A DNA stretch of 30,495 nucleotides from Planctomycetota bacterium (GCA_030637065.1 DAOVVQ010000006.1:1-30495), one strand, 5' to 3'. Shown: positions 16,537 through 23,631, counted from the stretch's first letter. Translations and numbers: made by a program. Notes: generated by a model from the sequence alone, not told the origin.

Positions 16537-17444
16537 TGAACTACTTACAAAAACGAATCGACGCTTTGCCCTCTTATGGTGGAACTATCACCGTCAGAAG
16601 ACATGTTCTTGACCAGCCCTTGAATATGCGAGGCAAGCGAGGTGTCATCCTGAAGGGCAGAGGCGCCCAAAGAAGTCTTGGGAAGTCGGCTTCTTTGATC
16701 ACGACAAAATGGAAGTCCGATAAGCCTTGGCCTGTGATCGATATGACAGGGGCAAGAGACTGTTACATGTGTGACCTTGCTATAGAATCTAATGATGCTC
16801 TTTGCGGAATCCTAATGGCAAGGGAACCGCTAAATGGCCGCAAGCGGAATAATGCAGATCACCATTCATTCGAGAGAGTGTATATTAGGGGACTGTTTCA
16901 GGCTGGTGTTTACAACATAGGCTCTGAGGTTGATCGTTGGGACACATGTAGCTTTATGGCGGTCGCTCCAACGGGAGTCGGCTATTTAACCAGTAGTTTC
17001 AATGGGCTAAAAGTCGAAAGCCCTTATGGTGAAATCGCTGGAGGTCATGAAGTCGGCAAGCATGGCGGACAAAGCAATCTCGTACATACCTTACGCGACT
17101 GCGTGTTCCGTATTCCAAATAAAGGAATTCTCGAACGATGTGCAATTTCTATCGAACCGCGTACGGAAAAGGTACTAATAGACAATCCATGTTTTATAAC
17201 CTATGAGGGTGATGAAATAAGGGCTCTAATCAGAATTGGACATCCGACGGCTCCAAGAAATTATGCTGCTGACAGGGAATGGGCATCGAACAACGATGTC
17301 GTAGATGTCCAGATCAGAACTCCATGGGCCGAACCTCCCGCGTGGGAAGCGTTGGTTTGGCAACGGCACGCTTTTAATATATGCGTTGATCCGCTTGCGT
17401 CGAATAAAAAGCTTCGATTACGCACGAAGAACGACACGGACTAA
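16536..17444 (+). CDS. right-handed beta-helix tail spike-like protein
   Basis: A 302-residue protein. ATG 16536 overlaps the previous stop and follows GGGAGG; an earlier in-frame ATG at 16521 is inside the ribosome site and unlikely. The opening 'YLQKRIDALPSYGGTITVRR' and the 'VILKGRG' turn are the start pattern of pectate-lyase-3-type beta-helix proteins used as phage tail spikes. Later rungs include short strands around 'IAIESNDALCGI' and 'FERVYIRG'. Such spikes bind or depolymerise surface polysaccharide. Here the helix is short (about 300 residues), so binding may dominate. No catalytic acid pair could be assigned. Confidence 0.65.
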   Translation: MNYLQKRIDALPSYGGTITVRRHVLDQPLNMRGKRGVILKGRGAQRSLGKSASLITTKWKSDKPWPVIDMTGARDCYMCDLAIESNDALCGILMAREPLNGRKRNNADHHSFERVYIRGLFQAGVYNIGSEVDRWDTCSFMAVAPTGVGYLTSSFNGLKVESPYGEIAGGHEVGKHGGQSNLVHTLRDCVFRIPNKGILERCAISIEPRTEKVLIDNPCFITYEGDEIRALIRIGHPTAPRNYAADREWASNNDVVDVQIRTPWAEPPAWEALVWQRHAFNICVDPLASNKKLRLRTKNDTD

Positions 17445-17490
17445 CAAAAGCCGTCAAGGAAAACGGCAGAATCTATTTGAGGAAATAACC

Positions 17491-18324
17491 ATGTCAACAG
17501 TTATTACAGCCACGAAACTCGTTATCGGCATGCCGCGCCCTGTTGCCTACACAGTCATCAATGCAGGTAGCAAGACCGTATATGTATTGCATGATATAAC
17601 CCAGACGGTTTTCGCAGGCACCCATGCCGAGCTTGACGCCTTGAAGGACATCGAATTACTACCAGGCGAGTATTGCGTGATTGAGCAACAGGTCAAGGAC
17701 GTGTTGGCCGTCTGCGCAACTGGCGAAACCTCCCTGTTGCGGTCGATTGCAGGTGAAATGAAATCAGTAGAGTTCGTCTTGTGGGATGATCTGATGATCA
17801 ATTCTGGCGCGTTCGCTTTTGCGGGCGCAAGCAATCCCACGCTTTCTGATTGGCAGCCAGGCGGCTCAGGAGCTACTTTCAAGGCTTATAAATTCATAAA
17901 AGGCGATGAGATATTTTTCTCAGCTCAACTTCCGCACACGTATAAAGAGGGTACTGACGTATGCGCTCATGTCCACTGGACCCCGGGAGATAGAGGCAGT
18001 GAAGAGTCCGGGGCTTACGTTGGATGGAAGCTTGATTACTCATGGATAAATGTAAATGGGGTATTCTTGCCAAGTTCGACTATTGACATGTCAGATACAT
18101 GCACTGGCGTAGATGATCATCACGAAGTGTCAGCAGGACTCACTGACCTTGATGGCACAGGCATGACCATATCGTCGATGATCACTGGCAGGCTGTATCG
18201 CAGCGATACCGGGGCAGATGATACATGGGCAGGTGTGACAGCAGCACAAAGCCCGGCTCTCTTGCAAATCGACTTCCATCATCAAGTGAATTCCGACGGC
18301 AGCCTACAGGAGTGGGTAAAGTAG
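17491..18324 (+). CDS. tail fibre-type protein, paralogue of the 14114 protein
   Basis: A 277-residue protein from ATG 17491, with GAGGA 7-8 nt upstream. Residues 1-90 repeat the N-terminal domain of the 14114 protein (IGMPR, GSKTVY, FAGT, LAVCATGE, LRS-AGE). Residues ~95-277 are a different beta-rich domain starting 'FVLWDDLMINSG' with 'HTYKEGTDVCAHVHW', 'WINVNGVF' and 'LLQIDFHHQVNSDG'. That pattern recurs in phage virion proteins of unknown function. The pair suggests one docking module used to mount two different tips. A 46-bp gap precedes it. Confidence 0.6.
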   Translation: MSTVITATKLVIGMPRPVAYTVINAGSKTVYVLHDITQTVFAGTHAELDALKDIELLPGEYCVIEQQVKDVLAVCATGETSLLRSIAGEMKSVEFVLWDDLMINSGAFAFAGASNPTLSDWQPGGSGATFKAYKFIKGDEIFFSAQLPHTYKEGTDVCAHVHWTPGDRGSEESGAYVGWKLDYSWINVNGVFLPSSTIDMSDTCTGVDDHHEVSAGLTDLDGTGMTISSMITGRLYRSDTGADDTWAGVTAAQSPALLQIDFHHQVNSDGSLQEWVK

Positions 18325-18325
18325 C

Positions 18326-20446
18326 ATGACAGTAACCGGAGCAGTTTACACGCCGCCAGAAATGTCGGTGTATGTATCGAGCTTGATCATAGGACCTACT
18401 CCCACATGGGCGCCAGAGTCTCTTGATGATGAGTGGCTACCGACCAAGGCCAACTGGGGCAGTAATGGCAAAATGTCAACGCTTACGATGGAGCGTAACC
18501 TTGGTATAGGCCCTGATAAGGGCGCGAGAGGGCATATAGAGGGCAACTTTGCTCAACAAGGCGATAGAGTCTCTCTTGTTGATGGGGCCAGCGGTAGATG
18601 GTTTAATGGGCATGTCGGCAAGATATCCAGACTGATGCAAGCCGATCCTGATGCTGAGATTTATGTAGCAACCGTTTACGGGCCCGAGCTACTTCTTGCC
18701 AACAAGGTTATCAGCGGTCGGTGGTTTGCCACGAAGCTCATCGACGATGAAGAGATGGCTGGAACTGCGGTAACCGGCGATAGGATATATTCCAATTCCG
18801 TTATCGTCCAAATGCCATGCGTGCTCAATCCTGGTGGGCAGCCTAATGCATCTGAATCATTGTGGGCGCTCAGGAGCGACGCTGTTGGGACCGACACGAA
18901 AGAGTCTGCCGTGTTCTTCCCGACCGGCAGGCTGGCAGTAGGTAGCGTTGGTCAAGCGGAGCACTGGACGGCTTACGTCGCCTTGAAATCAATCGTTGAA
19001 TTATTTGACGATGGCGATGTTATATCTGACGAAACCACCGACTGGGTAAATATCAAAGCCCTTTTGTTCGCGGCAACAACCGTAGACCCGATCCTTCCTG
19101 AGGTAAATCTCGAAGGCAAGAATTTACTCGAAGCGATTGCGGCCATTTTGTTGCCAATCGGATTTGGTTTTAACCTCGAACCATGGAGTGTTGCAGACAC
19201 CGATACGGAGCTACGCCACCGCCTGCGAGTCTACTCGCTGAGCGATCCTGCATGGACCGAAGAGCCTATTCTCGCGACGTTCGGAAGTAACATCGGCGAC
19301 GTAGCAACCGCCGAAGTTATCCGGCTGGATACAAACGAGGATTCGACCGGGATTCGGAATGATATCAAAGTCATCGGCGATGTTCAGCGGATGGCTTGCA
19401 TCGTCTTGTGGGATGATGCAATTGATGATCACGACTTACTGCATGGCTGGGATGTCTCGACGTATCCGATTTCCACATACCAAAATAGCGACAGCAAATC
19501 TAACCCTGCCGACTGGTCGGTTGCAAACAGAACGACATTCGAGGCAAGATACTTACCGACCAGTAAAGAGTTTTTGAAGTACAGCGAGGTGTGGCGTAAA
19601 TTCGCCCTGGATACTGACGGTTCACTTTGGGATAACTTAGCCCAAACCAGCGACCTTTCTGGCCTGGATTCAGACTTCAACGATCATGTCAATCGAATCA
19701 GAACATTTGGGCCAACGTGGTCGGTGGACGGCGCTGGGGATGCTGCGAGATGGCGACCGGCGTATGTCACTATGGAAATCGACGGGGAGCCAACTAGCGC
19801 GATCGGAATCCCGCAAGTAGTGTTTGATAGGAATCGTACATCATTTAAGATTATGTACCCCAACATTCATACATGGCAACCTTTCAAGCAATTCCATCCA
19901 TCTCATGGCAGCGGTATCACGTTCACGAGCGCAGCCAAGACTATCGAAATAGCAAATATGTTTTATCTCGACTTGATACAAAACACCCTAGACGGTTCAG
20001 GCCATAGATTTATTTTCAAGCTGTATACATCGATTGAAACCGATAACTTTGTCGTGGGCCACCGGACAAGAACGGTTTCGCAGAAATGGCCTTTGACTGC
20101 TCAGAAAATTATCAGACAGCCCAACAGGTTCAAACTACGAGATCAGACTGCCGATTTCTCGGGTGGTGACACCGTAGACGATTCCGCAGCGGCCCTTGTT
20201 TTTGCTAACCAGGTCGGGGAGTCTATCGAAGACGCGGACGGCAACACAGCCATCGTATTGAGGGAACTCGACAAGAGCTACCATCCAGGTATCGGGATCC
20301 CCAGGACCTCCACGCGAGTCATAGAACTAACTGTAGACGGCGTGACGGCTGCGGTTGCGCCGATAATCAATGGCGTAGTATGGAACTTCTCAGAGGGCGT
20401 CAATACGACAGAATTATCGTTAGACTCAAATACGGTCAGGATGTAA
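18326..20446 (+). CDS. large tail hub/baseplate-like protein
   Basis: A 706-residue protein, the largest in the window, located among tail-tip genes. The N-terminal ~120 residues are beta-rich with 'GDRVSLVDGASGRWFNGHVG', reminiscent of the barrel of gp27/gp44-type tail hubs. The middle contains 'LEGKNLLEAIAAILLPIGFG' (about 255-275), a helix then a loop seen in hub/late-control-gene-D-like proteins where a sheet domain follows. The C-terminal ~150 residues are beta-rich. No lysozyme or peptidase motif was found. The call combines size, position and these patterns; an alternative is a large fibre protein. Confidence 0.5.
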   Translation: MTVTGAVYTPPEMSVYVSSLIIGPTPTWAPESLDDEWLPTKANWGSNGKMSTLTMERNLGIGPDKGARGHIEGNFAQQGDRVSLVDGASGRWFNGHVGKISRLMQADPDAEIYVATVYGPELLLANKVISGRWFATKLIDDEEMAGTAVTGDRIYSNSVIVQMPCVLNPGGQPNASESLWALRSDAVGTDTKESAVFFPTGRLAVGSVGQAEHWTAYVALKSIVELFDDGDVISDETTDWVNIKALLFAATTVDPILPEVNLEGKNLLEAIAAILLPIGFGFNLEPWSVADTDTELRHRLRVYSLSDPAWTEEPILATFGSNIGDVATAEVIRLDTNEDSTGIRNDIKVIGDVQRMACIVLWDDAIDDHDLLHGWDVSTYPISTYQNSDSKSNPADWSVANRTTFEARYLPTSKEFLKYSEVWRKFALDTDGSLWDNLAQTSDLSGLDSDFNDHVNRIRTFGPTWSVDGAGDAARWRPAYVTMEIDGEPTSAIGIPQVVFDRNRTSFKIMYPNIHTWQPFKQFHPSHGSGITFTSAAKTIEIANMFYLDLIQNTLDGSGHRFIFKLYTSIETDNFVVGHRTRTVSQKWPLTAQKIIRQPNRFKLRDQTADFSGGDTVDDSAAALVFANQVGESIEDADGNTAIVLRELDKSYHPGIGIPRTSTRVIELTVDGVTAAVAPIINGVVWNFSEGVNTTELSLDSNTVRM

Positions 20447-20448
20447 CC

Positions 20449-21414
20449 ATGAGCGGGACTGATAATATTCGTTACGATTCACGAGGGATAAAGACGGATG
20501 AGTTCCTTGCGATGAAGCCATTGCCAAACTTGCCGGTAGACATGCCGGAAATCGGCAGACAGTCCGGCGTATGCAAGATTACCGTAGATAATACAGATGG
20601 AACATATGACTGTACGGAATGTTACTGGGACTCAACAGCCGGGGCATGGGTGCTACTGGCTGCGGGCGGCGGGTTCGTAGGCCTGGAGGCGCAGGACTAT
20701 CGCGATCGGACAACTGGCAGCGTTGGCGACTATGTCAGATGGTGGCTGGGGATCTCGAAGGCTGGCGAAACGATGTTGTTTATCGATGTGGGGGAGACCG
20801 GTAGCGGCGGGACGAATCACACCATCCTTGACGGATCTACGCATACCGACACGGTTGCCGACACGCCGACTCGCGGATCATTAATCTACGGCAATTCAAG
20901 CTCACCATCAAAGTGGGATGAACTCGCTATCGGATCAACGGGCAAGATTCTTACTTCTAATGGGACAGATTTATCTTGGCAAAATCCGGTCATTGTTGGC
21001 TATATCGACCAGATCGTCGATGTGCAAGGCGAGGTTTCTGAGACGGTTTTAGATTCCGGCGATTGGCGTGCGTTGTTGCTGGTGGGATATGTAGTCGCGG
21101 CGGCGGGCACTTTAGCGAACAGCGATGATGTGGTTTGGGGCGGGCAAGAGGGTGATACTGATGTACCATTCAATGCGGAGACGTATTTCCAAGGCATGGT
21201 CGGCGTTGACTGGACGGGGGCGGATCAAAGAATACTCGGCTCTGATGACTCGATCAGTGCCGATGGCGTTTTTATGAGAGTTTATATCGACGGTGCCGAT
21301 GGACACTTGTTCATTAAGACAACAGGGTACGCAGCGCAGGTTATTTTCAGAATCACAATCACAGCTTATCAGCCGCTTGACAGCACATCATCGGTCATTA
21401 CTATCGGGCCGTAA
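20449..21414 (+). CDS. tail fibre protein
   Basis: A 321-residue protein from ATG 20449, two bases after the previous stop. It is rich in G, S, T and D. Near residues 145-180 it has the 'RGSLIYGN' and 'IGSTGKILTSNGTDLSWQ' phrase, a common repeat-like signature in phage fibres (a loop ending in W just before the next strand). The C-terminal ~130 residues are a beta domain. Last structural gene before the lysis-like genes, so a distal fibre is likely. Confidence 0.65.
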   Translation: MSGTDNIRYDSRGIKTDEFLAMKPLPNLPVDMPEIGRQSGVCKITVDNTDGTYDCTECYWDSTAGAWVLLAAGGGFVGLEAQDYRDRTTGSVGDYVRWWLGISKAGETMLFIDVGETGSGGTNHTILDGSTHTDTVADTPTRGSLIYGNSSSPSKWDELAIGSTGKILTSNGTDLSWQNPVIVGYIDQIVDVQGEVSETVLDSGDWRALLLVGYVVAAAGTLANSDDVVWGGQEGDTDVPFNAETYFQGMVGVDWTGADQRILGSDDSISADGVFMRVYIDGADGHLFIKTTGYAAQVIFRITITAYQPLDSTSSVITIGP

Positions 21415-21427
21415 CCAGGGAGATGCC

Positions 21428-21745
21428 GTGGCGAAACAACAAATAGCAAAATGGATCGGAGTAGCGATTAGCATAGCCTCTTTATTTGGAGGCATTGTCT
21501 ACAACACCGCTACCGCCCACGCGAACGCCAAGCACGCAGCAGCTGCGATGAAAGAACATATCGATTGCTCAGATGATGAAGCCGATAAGGTTATCAATCA
21601 GGTCGAGGCGGTCAATGCAGGCCTGAAAAAATCCATCCATGAATTGAGCAAGACCGTCGAAGAAATGCGAGACAAAATTCAAACCATGGCGATCGATATC
21701 GCTGTGATAAAGTCAGTGCTCAAAACACGAAAGGATGTACCATGA
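21428..21745 (+). CDS. single-pass membrane protein with coiled coil, holin/lysis accessory candidate
   Basis: A 105-residue protein from GTG 21428, with AGGGAG about 6 nt upstream. Residues 8-25 form one transmembrane helix; residues about 40-95 are a charged helix compatible with a coiled coil (EAVNAGLKKSIHELSKTVEE). The order is the reverse of XhlA-type lysis proteins (coiled coil then TM). It overlaps the next gene by ATGA. Position after the tail genes suggests a role in lysis or host membrane interaction, but no endolysin is present in the window, so this stays a candidate. Confidence 0.55.
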   Translation: MAKQQIAKWIGVAISIASLFGGIVYNTATAHANAKHAAAAMKEHIDCSDDEADKVINQVEAVNAGLKKSIHELSKTVEEMRDKIQTMAIDIAVIKSVLKTRKDVP

Positions 21746-22350
21746 AACGAACAGTAATGAAATTGATCCCGGCGGCTGTAGCAATTGTATTAGGCATCTT
21801 GTTTTTGCTGATAACATCGGGCTGTTCAGACACACTCCGGTTTTCTCCGTCGGAGCGCCAGAAAGAGGCTGCGGATATCGCTGTCGTGGATATCGCGGCG
21901 TTGCGGCCTCATGTTGCCCCGGAAGCTGAACCGACCAGGGCAGAGGCAGAGCTTGCCGCCAAGGTTACGCAAGCATACATCGGGTTGCCAAAAAAGCGGG
22001 CAGTACCGCTTGCGCCCGGCAACGCGCAGGCGATGGCTGAGGCTGCTGAGGTGGCTACTGAGAGGCCTACGACTGGAGAGGTAGTCACGGAGGGCGTAAC
22101 TGTTCTGAACGGCATCCTGGGTAGCCTGGCTACGATTGCTGGCATCTGGGGCATCCGCGGAGCAGTCAAGGCTCGACAGTGGCAGGACAAGGCTGTCACG
22201 ACCAGTAACGCGATCATCGAAACCGTCAAGGCGATTGAGAATGTCAAGCCCAAGCTTGAACCTGGTGATGCGATTATCCTTAGAGATGAACTCAGCAAGG
22301 CACAGTCACCTGAAACAAAGGTCGAAATCGCGGTAATCAGGAAAGAATAA
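21742..22350 (+). CDS. lipoprotein-like membrane protein, lysis/spanin candidate
   Basis: A 202-residue protein translationally coupled (ATGA) to the previous gene. It has a short basic N-terminus, a hydrophobic segment (9-25) and LLITSGC with C28, a lipobox-like site that fits the broad prokaryotic lipoprotein pattern although T at -3 is not ideal. A second hydrophobic segment lies at ~119-138 (VTVLNGILGSLATIAGIWGI), and the ends are helical and charged. It could be an outer-membrane or periplasm-anchored partner of the 21428 protein. A T-tract terminator follows 51-84 nt after the stop. Confidence 0.5.
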   Translation: MKRTVMKLIPAAVAIVLGILFLLITSGCSDTLRFSPSERQKEAADIAVVDIAALRPHVAPEAEPTRAEAELAAKVTQAYIGLPKKRAVPLAPGNAQAMAEAAEVATERPTTGEVVTEGVTVLNGILGSLATIAGIWGIRGAVKARQWQDKAVTTSNAIIETVKAIENVKPKLEPGDAIILRDELSKAQSPETKVEIAVIRKE

Positions 22351-22351
22351 A

Positions 22352-22434
22352 ACAGCGGGGGTCAATCTCCGCTGACCTGCCGCGCGCAGGCTCAGTATAA
22401 AGCCCCGCTGTAGTTGGCGGGGCTGGGTTTTTTT
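22352..22434 (+). terminator. attenuator-like element: rho-independent terminator with competing antiterminator
   Basis: The terminator hairpin AGCCCCGC (22401-22408) / GCGGGGCT (22417-22424) is followed by seven T (22428-22434). ACAGCGGGG at 22352-22360 is exactly complementary to CCCCGCTGT at 22403-22411, which overlaps the terminator's 5' arm. The same left segment can instead pair with CCGCTG at 22369-22374, and CCTGC/GCAGG (22376-22390) forms another hairpin. So the first bases after the lysis gene can either leave the terminator intact or block it. It ends the late structural transcript. The pairings are seen; the switching is inferred. Confidence 0.75.
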
Positions 22435-22437
22435 CCC

Positions 22438-22466
22438 TTGTCTCAACGACTAGACATTACTACAAT
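22438..22466 (+). promoter_or_regulatory. sigma70-like promoter for the tRNA-like RNA
   Basis: TTGTCT (22438-22443), 17-bp spacer, TACAAT (22461-22466). The -10 matches consensus in five of six bases and the -35 in four of six, with optimal spacing. It begins right after the previous terminator's T-tract and predicts a transcript start near 22473, five bases before the long stem of the tRNA-like RNA. No open reading frame starts here. Confidence 0.6.
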
Positions 22467-22472
22467 CATACT

Positions 22473-22661
22473 GACGAGAGAGACGGGATGTAGCTCAATC
22501 GGTAGAGCACCTGCCCCCCCGCGGTTACGACCATAAAGATAAGGCGGGATGTTGCCAGCCCACAGAGGCCATAAGCGGTTCGAGTCCCGCCGTCTGCGTC
22601 TCTCATTTATTATTTTACCAGCACACACGCAGCAGCGGGCCTACACCGCAAGCTCACGCCT
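22473..22661 (+). ncRNA. tRNA-like structured RNA with D-arm and T-loop signatures but no normal cloverleaf
   Basis: The left part reads GTAGCTCAATCGGTAGAGC, a textbook D-arm with GCTC (22493-22496) / GAGC (22505-22508) and the GG of the D-loop. The right part has GGTTCGAGTCC (22578-22588), a T-loop. An 8-bp stem GAGAGACG (22478-22485) / CGTCTCTC (22597-22604) closes the ends. Between them, where the anticodon arm should be, are seven C (22514-22520), a GCGG run and ~70 extra bases. GGCGGGA (22543-22549) can pair with TCCCGCC (22585-22591) or, in part, with CCTGCC (22510-22515). A short GCGG/CCGC hairpin (22635-22649) follows. It has its own promoter and terminator. A decayed tRNA, tRNA mimic or new RNA are all possible. 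Confidence 0.6.
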
Positions 22662-22693
22662 CACGGTTCCCCCCAGCCGTGGGGTGTTTTTTT
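22662..22693 (+). terminator. rho-independent terminator of the tRNA-like RNA
   Basis: CACGG (22662-22666) / CCGTG (22677-22681), with a C-rich loop, followed within 5 nt by seven T (22687-22693). An alternative CCCC/GGGG pairing overlaps it. It ends the unit started by the promoter at 22438. Confidence 0.65.
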
Positions 22694-22751
22694 GCGCACT
22701 CTTCAAGTCGGCCATTGCCTGATCCGATAGACCATGCGAAAGGGGTCCAAT

Positions 22752-22901
22752 ATGACCGGGCAAGAAAAGTATGACATGTTGACAAAAGCAATCGCGTGGG
22801 CACAGAAAAAAGGAGATTATGAATTTGCGGAGATGATGCGTAAGGCTAGAGCTAGACTAGGCTTAGGAGAATATATCCCTGTTGCAGCAAAAGAGTTTTG
22901 A
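22752..22901 (+). CDS. very small hypothetical protein
   Basis: A 49-residue frame from ATG 22752 (AAGGGG about 7 nt upstream) to TGA 22901. The peptide is helical, with 'EKYDMLTKAIAWAQKKGDYE' and basic 'RKARARLGLG'. It begins in the 400-bp stretch that follows the tRNA-like RNA and ends just before the promoter of the next small RNA. The good ribosome site and amino-acid mix argue for a real gene. Function unknown. Confidence 0.55.
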   Translation: MTGQEKYDMLTKAIAWAQKKGDYEFAEMMRKARARLGLGEYIPVAAKEF

Positions 22902-22908
22902 ATTTACC

Positions 22909-22937
22909 TTGTTTTCAGCAACTCCGATGCCTAAGAT
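22909..22937 (+). promoter_or_regulatory. weak sigma70-like promoter for the small RNA at 22944
   Basis: TTGTTT (22909-22914), 17-bp spacer, TAAGAT (22932-22937). Each hexamer is only a partial match, but the spacing is exact and the implied start (~22944) is two bases before an 11-bp perfect inverted repeat. Low confidence on its own, raised slightly by the same stem-at-start arrangement seen at two other loci here. Confidence 0.35.
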
Positions 22938-22945
22938 GCTCACAT

Positions 22946-23034
22946 GAACCTTGAGACTTCCATCTTTGTATTCCGTGCAAATTCTCTCAAGGTTCTTGCA
23001 CTCGCCCCTTTGGCTTCGGCTGGAGGGGCTTTTT
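22946..23034 (+). ncRNA. small structured RNA with competing stems and UUCG terminator
   Basis: GAACCTTGAGA (22946-22956) pairs perfectly with TCTCAAGGTTC (22985-22995). GTGCAA (22975-22980) pairs with TTGCAC (22996-23001), and these two stems cross. With no bases between 22995 and 22996 they are hard to form together, so alternative folds are likely. Three bases later a terminator begins: GCCCCT (23004-23009), a wobble-extended stem with TTCG loop, AGGGGC (23024-23029), then TTTTT (23030-23034). No reading frame covers it. Either a small RNA ending in a terminator or an attenuator before the zinc-ribbon gene at 23177. Confidence 0.6.
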
Positions 23035-23035
23035 A

Positions 23036-23153
23036 TACGGGCACAAGAGCCGCCGCCCAGGGCGATATCCATAGAGGGTATATAAGTAGCTCGGCGGAAA
23101 TTCTGCGGTGAGATAATATCTTACTCCGGGGAGCAATACCCCGTGTGCCCGTA
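23036..23153 (+). ncRNA. multi-branched RNA element ahead of the zinc-ribbon gene
   Basis: TACGGGCACA (23036-23045) and TGTGCCCGTA (23144-23153) are a perfect 10-bp inverted repeat closing about 98 nt. Inside are CCGCCG/CGGCGG with a nested ATATCC-ATAGA-GGGTAT hairpin, GTGAGAT.../ATCTTAC (about 23108-23124) and CGGGG-AGCAATA-CCCCG (about 23126-23142). This makes a three- or four-way junction. The ribosome site of the next gene (AAAGGA at 23164) follows 10 nt later, the classic place for a cis-acting translation or riboswitch-like control element. No known riboswitch class was recognised. Confidence 0.5.
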
Positions 23154-23176
23154 CAATTTTACGAAAGGATGTTGAG

Positions 23177-23347
23177 ATGAGTGAACCAAGACAAGATTGC
23201 GGAAATTGTGGGATTTACCACAGTACGATTAAGCACGAGGATTTGCCCTGCCATGATTGCGGCGACGATGACGGTCCCTATGAACATTGGATACCCAGGG
23301 AAGATATTTCTCAGAATTCCCTTGCCAAGCCCGAAGCCGATGCGTAA
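23177..23347 (+). CDS. small zinc-ribbon-like protein
   Basis: A 56-residue protein from ATG 23177, with AAAGGA ~8 nt upstream. Two CxxC pairs (C8/C11 and C25/C28) with intervening H15 and H20, then an acidic stretch DDDGPYEHW, form a zinc-binding ribbon. The last 11 codons plus stop (23312-23347) recur, partly diverged, at 23742-23777 without the rest of the gene. It lies directly after a multi-branched RNA element. Function unknown; zinc ribbons of this size often touch nucleic acid or a polymerase. Confidence 0.6.
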   Translation: MSEPRQDCGNCGIYHSTIKHEDLPCHDCGDDDGPYEHWIPREDISQNSLAKPEADA

Positions 23348-23373
23348 CATGCCTTTGTTGACGTAAGGAAAGT

Positions 23374-23488
23374 AACTCTCTCATGATAAAGCTTGACCGA
23401 CAATTAGATATACGCGGGCGTTCTTGTGAGAGAGTTCTCGCCTGCAATACTGAGCCTCGACGATTTGATTCGACGGGGTTCTTTTTTT
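23374..23488 (+). ncRNA. structured RNA with crossing stems and terminator
   Basis: AACTCTCTCA (23374-23383) pairs perfectly with TGAGAGAGTT (23427-23436). GCGGGCG (23414-23420) pairs with CGCCTGC (23439-23445, one G-U), and the stems cross. A weaker terminator follows: CCTCGA (23455-23460) with TCGA (23470-23473), a bulge and GG, then seven T (23482-23488). Layout matches the elements at 22946 and 23816. It could be the 3' control region of the zinc-ribbon gene or an independent RNA; no convincing promoter is visible. Confidence 0.5.
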
Positions 23489-23631
23489 ACAATCAATCAG
23501 GCAATGTCCTGATTTCCAACACCGCTAACCCTGTGGAATCCATTGAGCCTCCGGAGGCTTGGATAGAAAGATGGATAACGCGGTCCCCGCACGCAGGGCA
23601 GGAAAGCCACTGGGGCGATTCTCAATCAGGC
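23489..23631 (+). other. non-coding stretch with hairpins and a 14-bp palindrome
   Basis: No credible gene is seen here. It contains the hairpin AATCAGG-CAATGT-CCTGATT (23495-23514), the perfect palindrome AGCCTCCGGAGGCT (23546-23559), which sits inside flanking ATCCA/TGGAT, and a GCGG-TCC-CCGC hairpin near 23580. A 40-codon frame from 23571 lacks a ribosome site and runs into the promoter and small RNA that follow. The palindrome could be a protein-binding site or part of another RNA. Confidence 0.4.

Noticed and set aside
22478..22604. Calling the element a normal tRNA gene
   Set aside because: D-arm and T-loop are good, but the T-stem is broken, the anticodon arm cannot be drawn with a 7-base loop, and about 50 extra bases are present. 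It is listed as tRNA-like instead.
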